Position numbers and translations under genes: made by a program
Part shown: one piece after another, positions 1 to 5,078 of the stretch
Numbering within the stretch: position 1 is the first letter of the stretch
Layout of the letters: each line of letters begins with the position of its first letter
Assembly: GCA_947457285.1 (NCBI GenBank)
Contig: CANGVZ010000215.1
Span: forward strand, 1-5,078
Origin: Flavobacteriales bacterium
GTDB taxonomy: Bacteria > Bacteroidota > Bacteroidia > Flavobacteriales_D > Sanyastnellaceae
Length of the DNA: 5,078 nucleotides
Direction: 5' to 3'
The notes under the pieces: generated by a model
Seen by the model: the letters and a program-made list of their open reading frames with translations, nothing else
What the model was told of the DNA's origin: nothing
Databases searched by the model: none

Positions 1-32
1 CTATAGTTTTTTTCATTAATGCCTCTTACCTT

Positions 33-977
33 ATGAAAAAAGTCTTTTTGTGCCTATTGACCTGCGCCAGCCTTCTTTGCTGGGGTCAAAGTGATTCGGG
101 TGTGGAATGGAATATCGGTTTTATTCAACCGGGCGTCATATCGACTGGAACGCCCACCATCATGAATAGAGTGGACGGACAAGTGATCATTGAAGATAAG
201 TTTGGTATAGATGCAATGATGAATATTCCACTATTACGACAGCTTGACTTTGAAAGAATGAGGTCAGAATACTTGGAGGACGTGGCTCATCCCACGGTGG
301 AGGCTCGTCTGTGTGTTAGCACCATTCCTTGGACATTTGAGAAGACGTATAATTTTGATGCGAATACTGAGGAGTCAAGAATTCATGATACTTTTTATGA
401 TCAGAAAAGAATGTTTCATCGCGTTCAAATAGATGGAGGAATCAACTACTTTCAGTCGGCGCTGACGGAGGAAATTTCAATAAGGACCTTGCCGGGAACC
501 ACACCTGGTTTGGGTAATTCTATCACCGAAAGAATATTTTTAGCTAATAAGTCCGTCGTCAACACACACGTGGGTGTTAGCTATGTTTGGAATATGGACT
601 TTATCAATCGACCCAAAGGCAAGGATGTGGTGAAAAATACTTCTCATCGCTATTATGCTCATTTGTTATTTAATACCAATAATGATTGGGTCGTATTTCG
701 ACAAACTGAGGAGTTTCGAAATGAAAATGGAACCAGAACAAAGTCAGTTCATACTGCTGAGTTGGAAGATGTGGAGAATATAGAGAATCGTATTTTTAAA
801 GATAATTTTGGCTTTCGTTTGGGATGCCGCATTTTTTCTCGAAAGGATGATGCAAAGTTTTTGAACTACTCATTTCTTAACATAGAAATCATGCGTTGTC
901 CGATGCCCGGATTGAGCTATAGCAACCAAACAATCGTGCAAGCAGCGCTTGGTTTTGGGATTGGATCAAAACGATAA
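33..977 (+). CDS. Exported protein of unknown function, probably outer-membrane beta-strand protein
   Basis: I do not recognise this 314-residue protein as a named family. Residues 1-19 form a clear Sec signal peptide: MKK, then a hydrophobic stretch, ending in CWGQ, with cleavage likely near residues 18-20. The cysteines at 11 and 16 do not sit in a proper lipobox (the preceding residues are T and L), so a lipoprotein is unlikely. The mature part has no long hydrophobic helix. Its C-terminal third has several short segments alternating polar and hydrophobic residues (about 203-213, 219-228, 259-268, 276-288 and 300-310), and it ends in a glycine-rich strand, ALGFGIGSKR. This pattern fits an outer-membrane barrel or a surface beta protein; the fold is inference. 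The ATG start is chosen because the signal peptide begins there. No Shine-Dalgarno is visible. A TAGTTTTT at 4-11 could be part of a promoter, but its upstream half would lie outside the window. The gene is complete at its 3' end and precedes the transporter gene by 39 bases. Confidence 0.75.
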   Translation: MKKVFLCLLTCASLLCWGQSDSGVEWNIGFIQPGVISTGTPTIMNRVDGQVIIEDKFGIDAMMNIPLLRQLDFERMRSEYLEDVAHPTVEARLCVSTIPWTFEKTYNFDANTEESRIHDTFYDQKRMFHRVQIDGGINYFQSALTEEISIRTLPGTTPGLGNSITERIFLANKSVVNTHVGVSYVWNMDFINRPKGKDVVKNTSHRYYAHLLFNTNNDWVVFRQTEEFRNENGTRTKSVHTAELEDVENIENRIFKDNFGFRLGCRIFSRKDDAKFLNYSFLNIEIMRCPMPGLSYSNQTIVQAALGFGIGSKR

Positions 978-993
978 AAAAATATTACATTCG
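961..993 (+). promoter_or_regulatory. Candidate Bacteroidota-type promoter for the transporter gene
   Basis: TTG at 961-963 and TACATTCG at 986-993, separated by 22 bases, resemble the Bacteroidota -33/-7 pair (TTTG and TAnnTTTG), with one mismatch in the -7 element. Transcription would begin near position 1000, leaving a short leader before the GTG at 1017. The -33 part lies inside the last codons of the upstream gene. This is a weak match by eye, and read-through from the upstream gene is equally possible. Confidence 0.3.
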
Positions 994-1016
994 CCCTTTA
1001 CTAAATCCATTTTATC

Positions 1017-2360
1017 GTGGCGAATACTCTCTTAGGAAACAAAAAGGCTCAGACCGCTTGGACGATGTATGACTGGGCCAATTCAACATACAATCTCGTC
1101 ATTGGTACGGCGATTTTTCCCATTTTTTATAGCGCAGTCACAGAGAAGCACCAATTTGAAGGAAAGGCTGCGATTGATGATGTCTTGCTTTTTGGACACG
1201 TTTTTAAAAACACGGAGGTCTTGTCTTATGCATTAGCACTTGGGATGGCCATTGTTTGTATTGTTTCTCCAATGCTGTCTGGACTGGCTGATTATCTCGG
1301 TAAAAAGAGGTTTTTCATGCAGATGTTTTGTTACATCGGTAGCCTTGCTTGTGCCTCGATGTATTTTTTTAATATGGAGCATTTTGAATTGAGCATGCTG
1401 AGTGTTGTTTTTGCTTGCGTAGGGTTTTGGGTGAGTTATGCATTTAGCAATTCATTTTTACCAGAATTGGCGGAGCCTCAGGATCAGGATAAGCTTTCTG
1501 CGAGAGGCTATAGCATGGGTTATTTAGGAAGTATTATTCTTTTGGTGCTAAACCTTGTTGCGATACAAGGCTTTGGTATGCCGGCGAAATATGCCTTCAT
1601 TTCTGTTGGTATATGGTGGATTGGTTTTGCACAAATTACCTTTTATCATTTGCGAGATCAACCTACCGGTATGAAGCGTGAAAAAGGCATTTTGAAAAAA
1701 GGTTTTAAAGAGTTGAGAGGTGTGTGGAATGATATGAATGAAACCAAGCGTCTTCGTCGTTACCTTATCGCGTTTTTTGTGTTCAGCATGGGCGTGCAGA
1801 CCATCATGCAAATGGCGTCTTTGTTTGGGACAAAAGAAGTTTACCAATACAATGAGGCGGGAGAATTGGTGCGTGGATTGGAGTCGGGACAATTGATTGT
1901 GGCTGTAATTTTAGTTCAATTGATTGCGATTCCGGGAGCCTATTTCTTTAGTTATTTATCAAGAAAACTTTCGAATCTTTTGACACTGAAAATAGCACTT
2001 GTTTTTTGGGCTTTGGTGTGTTTGTATGCTTATTCCATTGTGACAACTCCCGTTACATTTTATGTGGCCGCGGGCTGTATAGGTTTTGTGATGGGGGGAA
2101 CACAATCGTTAGCAAGAAGTACTTATTCGAAGTTTTTACCAGAGACAGATGATCATGCTTCTTATTTTTCTTTTTATGATGTAACAGAAAAAGTAGGTTT
2201 GATTATCGGATTGTTGGCCTTTGGTTTCTTGGAGGGCTTTGCCGGCAGCATGCGCGCGAGTATTCTAGCATTGATTACTTTCTTCGTGTTGGGCTATATT
2301 CTGTTGTTATTTGTTCCCAAAAGGGAAATAGAAGTAGATAAGAAGATCTTTAAAGTCTAA
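1017..2360 (+). CDS. Major facilitator transporter, UMF1 family (Atg22-like)
   Basis: This is an integral inner-membrane transporter of 447 residues with roughly twelve hydrophobic segments, the usual size for bacterial UMF1 proteins, which are relatives of the fungal vacuolar effluxer Atg22. Family hallmarks are visible in order: YDWANSTY at 18-25 just before the first membrane helix; a motif-A-like loop, SGLADYLGKKR, at 88-98; NSFLPELAEP at 145-154 followed by SARGYSMGYLG at 161-171; a charged central cytoplasmic loop about 212-248; and the family signature GGTQSLARSTYSKFLPE at 360-376, followed by SFYDVTEKVG at 385-394. The substrate is unknown; Atg22 exports amino acids from the vacuole, but that cannot be transferred here. 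The start is a GTG. It is preferred because the next in-frame ATG (residue 17) would begin immediately before the conserved YDWANS motif. No Shine-Dalgarno is visible. The stop codon overlaps that of the convergent prenyltransferase gene. Confidence 0.9.
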   Translation: MANTLLGNKKAQTAWTMYDWANSTYNLVIGTAIFPIFYSAVTEKHQFEGKAAIDDVLLFGHVFKNTEVLSYALALGMAIVCIVSPMLSGLADYLGKKRFFMQMFCYIGSLACASMYFFNMEHFELSMLSVVFACVGFWVSYAFSNSFLPELAEPQDQDKLSARGYSMGYLGSIILLVLNLVAIQGFGMPAKYAFISVGIWWIGFAQITFYHLRDQPTGMKREKGILKKGFKELRGVWNDMNETKRLRRYLIAFFVFSMGVQTIMQMASLFGTKEVYQYNEAGELVRGLESGQLIVAVILVQLIAIPGAYFFSYLSRKLSNLLTLKIALVFWALVCLYAYSIVTTPVTFYVAAGCIGFVMGGTQSLARSTYSKFLPETDDHASYFSFYDVTEKVGLIIGLLAFGFLEGFAGSMRASILALITFFVLGYILLLFVPKREIEVDKKIFKV

Positions 2361-3361
2361 CAGGACCAGAGATAATTTCCTGCTAACACGCAAAGCACCA
2401 GTCCTCCGGCCATGGTAGTTTTGGCTAGCAGGCTGGCGATAGAGTAGTGTGATTTTTTTCTTGCGAAAAGAGAAAGGAGAATGGTTAGCAGTCCTGGGAG
2501 CAGCACGCAAGCTGTCAAAACGAGCGCTGCATTGATATCGGTGCTGGGGTGGAGGCCGACGCGGAAGAAGGCGAGGGAAACAGCGCCGAGGCATAGCAAC
2601 ATCATAAATGCAGCATAAATTCTGGTGAAACTTTCACCTTTTACAATGGGCATGGTATGGTATTGACCGACCTTATCGCCTTTTAAATCCTCAAGATCTT
2701 TTAGTGCCTCGCGAGATAATGAAAGAAGGAATGCAAATAGTGCATAGGCTCCGATGATAATCCAGAGATTGGTATGCAACAGATCTGCATTCTGATGAAT
2801 ATCTACATAGTACTTTATGATTGAAGGTATTTCATAGGCTCCTGCCCAAATGGGAACGAAGCTCACACACAATGCCACTACAAGATTGCCACTAAAGACT
2901 TGTTTTTTGAAAATAGGACTGTAAAACCATAGCAGTGTGGCAATTGTGATGGGTATGATCACTGGCCACCATACATTATACTTGAACGATAAATAGACCG
3001 AAATCAGCACTCCAACAATGTTGAATGATTGGTGAAGAACCATCGCTACCCTACGTTTTACGGTTTTTCCCACCACCACGCGATCGGGTTTGTTGATTAA
3101 ATCCACTTTTACATCAAAGTAGTCATTGATGATATTACCTGCAGCGGTGAGTAATACCACAACCAATACGGAGAGAAAGAAGTCAAGTTCTGAAAGGCGC
3201 AGTTTCATTCCAAGGCATTGAGCATCAATGTATGGAGCGATCAAAAAATGCCGCAAAACATACATGGTAGCTGCCACTATCAAGAGGTTGATAGGCCGCA
3301 TGAGTTTGATTATGTGAACTAATGATATCAAAAATGCTATGGTTGAAATCTTTCGTGGCAA
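2357..3361 (-). CDS. UbiA-family membrane prenyltransferase, geranylgeranylglycerol-phosphate geranylgeranyltransferase-like
   Basis: This intramembrane prenyltransferase would join an isoprenoid diphosphate to an acceptor in the cytoplasmic membrane. Both metal-binding aspartate motifs of the UbiA superfamily are intact: NDYFDVKVD at residues 79-87 (NDxxDxxxD) and DLEDLKGD at 222-229 (DxxDxxxD). A YSPIFKK segment at 147-153 follows the fourth helix. Eight or nine hydrophobic helices are visible (about 22-40, 60-76, 108-127, 131-147, 158-174, 198-215, 248-266, 277-299, 314-332). Length (334) and the early RPINLL segment resemble the Bacteroidota proteins usually annotated as geranylgeranylglycerol-phosphate geranylgeranyltransferase; menaquinone-, heme- or other UbiA roles cannot be excluded. 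The start is uncertain. Position 3361 is a TTG. An in-frame TTG at 3331 would leave ten residues before MRPINLL, and the first ATG is at 3301, just at MRPINLL. The frame is open further upstream but offers no ATG or GTG before the divergent gene. The gene is convergent with the transporter gene, and the stop codons overlap by four bases in total. Confidence 0.85.
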   Translation of the reverse strand: MPRKISTIAFLISLVHIIKLMRPINLLIVAATMYVLRHFLIAPYIDAQCLGMKLRLSELDFFLSVLVVVLLTAAGNIINDYFDVKVDLINKPDRVVVGKTVKRRVAMVLHQSFNIVGVLISVYLSFKYNVWWPVIIPITIATLLWFYSPIFKKQVFSGNLVVALCVSFVPIWAGAYEIPSIIKYYVDIHQNADLLHTNLWIIIGAYALFAFLLSLSREALKDLEDLKGDKVGQYHTMPIVKGESFTRIYAAFMMLLCLGAVSLAFFRVGLHPSTDINAALVLTACVLLPGLLTILLSLFARKKSHYSIASLLAKTTMAGGLVLCVLAGNYLWSC

Positions 3362-3387
3362 ATATCGACAAAGGTCGTTTACTTTTG
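3351..3387 (+). promoter_or_regulatory. Candidate Bacteroidota promoter for the pseudo-receiver gene
   Basis: TACTTTTG at 3380-3387 matches the Bacteroidota -7 consensus TAnnTTTG exactly. Transcription would start near 3393-3395, about 15 bases before the ATG at 3410. The -33 half is weak: TTTC at 3351-3354 is 25 bases upstream, slightly too far and one base off TTTG. The bases just before the ATG are A-rich, as is common for Bacteroidota genes that lack a Shine-Dalgarno. Confidence 0.5.
3369..3376 (-). promoter_or_regulatory. Candidate -7 element for the prenyltransferase gene
   Basis: On the minus strand this reads GACCTTTG, seven of eight positions of TAnnTTTG if the variable bases are counted. 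No convincing TTG-type -33 element is seen about 20 bases further upstream. It is so close to the TTG at 3361 that it would give an almost leaderless message, but it fits a later start (3331 or 3301) well. The element is half of a short inverted repeat, CGAC-AAAG-GTCG, at 3366-3377. Confidence 0.22.
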
Positions 3388-3409
3388 TGACCCTTGATTT
3401 GATAAAAAT

Positions 3410-3748
3410 ATGGAAGAAGAGGTTAAAGAAAACAATGAAATGGAAGTTTCGTCAAGCACTACGAAACAGGTTGTTGTTTTTGGAAAACATGATTACATTA
3501 TCAAGAATACCCAAAATACTCTTGAGAAGGCTGGATACGCTGTGAAAGGCTTCACGGAAGTTGAGATGGCACGCATGTATTTGGAAGCGAATCCTTGTGA
3601 TTTGTTATTCGTTGCAGGTGCTGTGGATCCACACGACCGTATCGCGCTGAAAGAGGTGCTTGATCGTCAGCATCCTGCTTCTAAACTATTGGATCACTTT
3701 GGGGGGCCAGCTACCATCCTGTCGGAGGTGGAGTCGGTATTCAAATAA
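3410..3748 (+). CDS. Small receiver-like protein lacking the phosphoacceptor aspartate
   Basis: This 112-residue soluble protein has an acidic, serine-rich tail (residues 1-18) followed by a CheY-like alternating beta/alpha pattern. A first strand VVVFGKHD at 21-28 leads into a helix ending LEKAGYAV (38-45), which is very close to receiver domains, then a helix at about 50-60 and a strand, CDLLFVAG, at 63-70. Aligned to a receiver, the phosphorylated aspartate falls on Ala69 and the metal-binding acidic pair on Gly25-Lys26, so phosphorylation is not expected. After residue 72 the domain is shorter than a normal receiver and ends with a helix following LLDHFGGPATIL (93-104). I have the impression that an H-F/Y-G-G segment recurs in small Bacteroidota proteins of this type, but this is from memory. 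The role may be protein-protein interaction; it is unknown. There is no adjacent histidine kinase or DNA-binding domain. An alternative start is Met11. It has its own promoter-like element and diverges from the prenyltransferase gene. Confidence 0.75.
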   Translation: MEEEVKENNEMEVSSSTTKQVVVFGKHDYIIKNTQNTLEKAGYAVKGFTEVEMARMYLEANPCDLLFVAGAVDPHDRIALKEVLDRQHPASKLLDHFGGPATILSEVESVFK

Positions 3749-3757
3749 GTTATTTGA
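3741..3757. repeat. Perfect palindrome spanning two facing stop codons
   Basis: TCAAATAA at 3741-3748, one central G at 3749, and TTATTTGA at 3750-3757 are exact reverse complements. The left arm carries the last codons and TAA stop of the pseudo-receiver gene, and the right arm those of the glycosylasparaginase gene on the other strand. As RNA it could form only a weak AU-rich stem of about six pairs with a five-base loop and has no U tract, so it is a poor intrinsic terminator by itself, although it is the only symmetrical structure at this convergent junction. Confidence 0.6.
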
Positions 3758-4751
3758 TCAAGAAGTCTGATTTGTACACCTTATTCTCTCCATTTTTTGC
3801 GAGAGCATAGGTGAAACCTTCACGAAGGGCGTAGGCGCCTATTTCACCTTTTTTGTTGACTGCCAAAAGTCCCACTTGAAACTCTTCTTTCATGAAAGAG
3901 TTTATATCTCGTACACGTTTTACTGCTTCCTCGCAGGCTTTTTGAGGGTGCATCCCTTGTCGCATCAATTCTACGATAAGGAAGGCACTGCAAGACCGAA
4001 GAACTGTTTCGCCCAACCCTGTGCCAGTGGCGGCACCTACGGCATTGTCCACATAAAGACCAGAACCTATGATTGGGCTATCACCAACACGGCCACGCAT
4101 CTTGTAAGCGAGACCGCTTGTGGTGCATGATCCAGCGAGGTCGCCTTGAGTATCCATTGTTACCATGCCAATGGTATCATGATTTTCAATATTGATAATT
4201 GGCTTGTACTCGCTTTTAATGAGCCACTCTTTGTATGCCTTTACAGCTTCTTCACTTTTGAATTCGTCAAGTGTCATACCTTGAGAAAGAGCGAACTTTT
4301 GAGCCCCTTCACCAACAAGCATCACGTGTGGTGTGCGCTCCATCACCATTCGGGCTACCGTGACGGGGTGTTTTATTTTTTCAAGAAAACAAACCGACCC
4401 TGCGCGGCCGATGCTATCCATAATGCATGCATCCAATGTAGTGTTTCCCTCTCGGTCAGGAAGTCCGCCGAGACCTACCGAAAGATTACGAAAGTCGGCT
4501 TCAATCACTTTTACCCCTTCCTCTGCCATGTCTACGGCCTTGCCTCCATTCTTCATGGTTTTCATAGCGGCATCATTGGCCTCAACGCCAGCATCCCATG
4601 TAGATAAAGCAATACCGCCTTTGAACGTCTTACCTTTGCCAAACCGAGCATCTATTCGGTTTTCACCTTTAATAAATGAAAGACCTAATGTCGCAGCGGC
4701 AGCTGTTGCCGTTGACTTCGTTATAAAATTTCTTCTACTGATATTCTTCAT
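3750..4751 (-). CDS. Tat-exported N4-(beta-N-acetylglucosaminyl)-L-asparaginase (glycosylasparaginase)
   Basis: This N-terminal-nucleophile amidohydrolase cleaves the bond between asparagine and N-acetylglucosamine left after N-glycoprotein breakdown, and is expected to act in the periplasm. Residues 1-29 are a twin-arginine signal: SRRNFITK at 5-12, then an Ala/Thr-rich hydrophobic stretch. The self-cleavage site is HDTIG at 191-195; cleavage before Thr193 would give an alpha chain (to Asp192) and a beta chain starting with the catalytic Thr193. With a constant offset of 41, all substrate residues known from the Elizabethkingia (Flavobacterium) meningosepticum enzyme are present: Trp52, Thr193, Thr211, Arg221, Asp224, Thr244 and Gly245 (W11, T152, T170, R180, D183, T203, G204 there). 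The length of 333 is normal. The ATG start is fixed by the Tat motif and overlaps the upstream gene's TGA as ATGA, indicating translational coupling. No Shine-Dalgarno is visible. A related type III asparaginase or isoaspartyl aminopeptidase is less likely given the full residue match. Confidence 0.93.
   Translation of the reverse strand: MKNISRRNFITKSTATAAAATLGLSFIKGENRIDARFGKGKTFKGGIALSTWDAGVEANDAAMKTMKNGGKAVDMAEEGVKVIEADFRNLSVGLGGLPDREGNTTLDACIMDSIGRAGSVCFLEKIKHPVTVARMVMERTPHVMLVGEGAQKFALSQGMTLDEFKSEEAVKAYKEWLIKSEYKPIINIENHDTIGMVTMDTQGDLAGSCTTSGLAYKMRGRVGDSPIIGSGLYVDNAVGAATGTGLGETVLRSCSAFLIVELMRQGMHPQKACEEAVKRVRDINSFMKEEFQVGLLAVNKKGEIGAYALREGFTYALAKNGENKVYKSDFLIK
3809..3849 (-). repeat. 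Nested inverted repeats inside the glycosylasparaginase 3' region
   Basis: AGGTGAAA at 3809-3816 pairs perfectly with TTTCACCT at 3842-3849. Between them lie two further symmetrical elements: CCTTC-AC-GAAGG at 3817-3828 and the perfect palindrome TAGGCGCCTA at 3832-3841. In the minus-strand message this could fold as an eight-pair closing stem with two small inner hairpins, a three-way junction. It encodes about residues 302-314 of the enzyme (GEIGAYAL and following), so the symmetry may be a by-product of the amino-acid sequence. Confidence 0.45.
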
Positions 4752-5078
4752 CGAACAGGAGTGCTTTCAACCATCTCACGCTTCAACGTTTCGACAGTAT
4801 CGGTTGGGAGATTTTGCAAATCTAACAACATCAAGCCATCTAGCGCATTATTGAATTTAGGATCTGCGTTGAAAGCTAAGATCTTAGCATTTTGCTGTAA
4901 ATATTTCTTTAGCAACACCGGCATCGTGAAGCTACTAGGCTCAATGTCGGCAATGATTTTGTCCATTTTTTTGATATCACTTGAGCTGGCCTCCAAAAGT
5001 GCCGCCGTATCGACATTTTTCGTTTTAGGTCTAAAGGCATTGCGTGGCTCTACGTAGTTCGACAACTCATGGGCGAAG
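4748..5078 (-). CDS. C-terminal part of a GNAT/PlsC-type (hemolysin-like) acyltransferase, partial
   Basis: Only the last 109 or so codons are visible. The frame stays open to the right edge, so the TTG at 5065 is not a real start: upstream in-frame codons read F-A-H-E before LSNYVEP. The visible end contains PRNAFRPK, then a helical linker, then MPVLLKKYL (residues about 48-56 counted from that TTG), AKILAFNADPKFNNALDGLMLLDL (60-83; conserved core N-DP-FN-ALDGLM) and a charged tail. From memory this matches the C-terminus of the Bacteroidota acyltransferases annotated as hemolysin, lysophospholipid acyltransferase or GNAT N-acyltransferase, the group that includes OlsB/GlsB-type enzymes making aminolipids. 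The catalytic part is outside the window, so the reaction cannot be confirmed. The TGA stop overlaps the ATG of the glycosylasparaginase gene (ATGA at 4751-4748), so both genes are very likely in one operon with this one first. Confidence 0.65.
   Translation of the reverse strand, partial: FAHELSNYVEPRNAFRPKTKNVDTAALLEASSSDIKKMDKIIADIEPSSFTMPVLLKKYLQQNAKILAFNADPKFNNALDGLMLLDLQNLPTDTVETLKREMVESTPVR

Noticed and set aside
19..36. Five-codon mini frame (ATG to TGA) overlapping the start codon at 33 as a possible leader peptide
   Set aside because: Too short to tell from chance, no attenuator-like stems follow, and no repeated regulatory codons.
63..80. Lipoprotein signal at the cysteines of residues 11 and 16 of the first protein
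   Set aside because: The residues before the cysteines (Thr, Leu) do not fit the lipobox, which needs Gly, Ala or Ser.
1548..1892. Minus-strand open frame of 114 codons inside the transporter gene
   Set aside because: It lies wholly within a well-supported UMF1 gene on the other strand, and its translation is compositionally odd with no recognisable domain.
2307..2594. Minus-strand open frame of 95 codons overlapping the end of the prenyltransferase gene
   Set aside because: Arg/Pro-rich translation typical of a wrong frame; the prenyltransferase frame here has clear membrane helices.
3339..3545. Plus-strand open frame of 68 codons across the divergent promoter
   Set aside because: Lys/Arg-rich shadow overlapping the pseudo-receiver gene in another frame; no support.
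3786..3805. Hairpin CTCTC...GAGAG with a T-rich loop as a terminator
   Set aside because: Only five pairs, inside the glycosylasparaginase coding region, and no T tract after the stem on either strand.
3876..4854. Three plus-strand open frames (3876-4130, 4146-4607, 4333-4854) opposite the glycosylasparaginase gene
   Set aside because: They are antisense to an enzyme gene whose complete set of catalytic residues is visible, and their translations are Cys/His/Ser-rich without domains.
4761..5057. Plus-strand open frame of 98 codons opposite the partial acyltransferase gene
   Set aside because: The minus-strand frame has the conserved NADPKFNNALDGLM segment and couples to the next gene by ATGA; the plus frame is a shadow.
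1..5078. CRISPR array, insertion sequence, tRNA, integration site or defence/toxin-antitoxin module
   Set aside because: No direct repeats with regular spacers, transposase, cloverleaf, toxin-like pair or nuclease motifs were seen; all six genes look like housekeeping or lineage-specific chromosomal genes.

Overview
The window looks like ordinary chromosomal sequence from a member of the Bacteroidota, probably an environmental Cytophagales-type organism. The evidence is the moderately AT-rich composition, the lack of clear Shine-Dalgarno sequences before most starts, a promoter element of the Bacteroidota TAnnTTTG type before one gene, and protein types typical of the phylum. The phylum is an inference from these traits; no rRNA or marker gene is present. 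There are six protein genes (one cut by the right edge) and no RNA genes, mobile elements, CRISPR or phage genes. Coding density is extremely high: the longest non-coding gap inside the window is 48 bases.

Layout from left to right. A plus-strand gene (33-977) encodes an unrecognised exported protein, probably an outer-membrane beta-strand protein. It is followed 39 bases later by a plus-strand UMF1/Atg22-type major facilitator transporter (1017-2360, GTG start). This meets, tail to tail with overlapping stop codons, a minus-strand UbiA-family membrane prenyltransferase (2357 to about 3361) that resembles the geranylgeranylglycerol-phosphate geranylgeranyltransferase group. Diverging from it across a 48-base promoter region is a small plus-strand protein (3410-3748) that looks like a two-component receiver domain which has lost its phosphoacceptor aspartate. 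Its stop codon faces, one base away, the stop codon of a minus-strand Tat-exported glycosylasparaginase (3750-4751). That gene overlaps by ATGA the end of a minus-strand gene running off the right edge, whose visible C-terminus resembles Bacteroidota GNAT/PlsC-type ('hemolysin-like') acyltransferases.

The genes do not form one obvious pathway. The acyltransferase-glycosylasparaginase pair is probably one translationally coupled operon. The prenyltransferase and the pseudo-receiver share a divergent promoter region. The most interesting points are the degenerate receiver, the possible archaeal-type ether-lipid enzyme in a bacterium, the perfect palindrome formed by two facing stop codons, and a nested set of inverted repeats near the 3' end of the glycosylasparaginase gene. 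I found no convincing evidence of a new multi-gene system.
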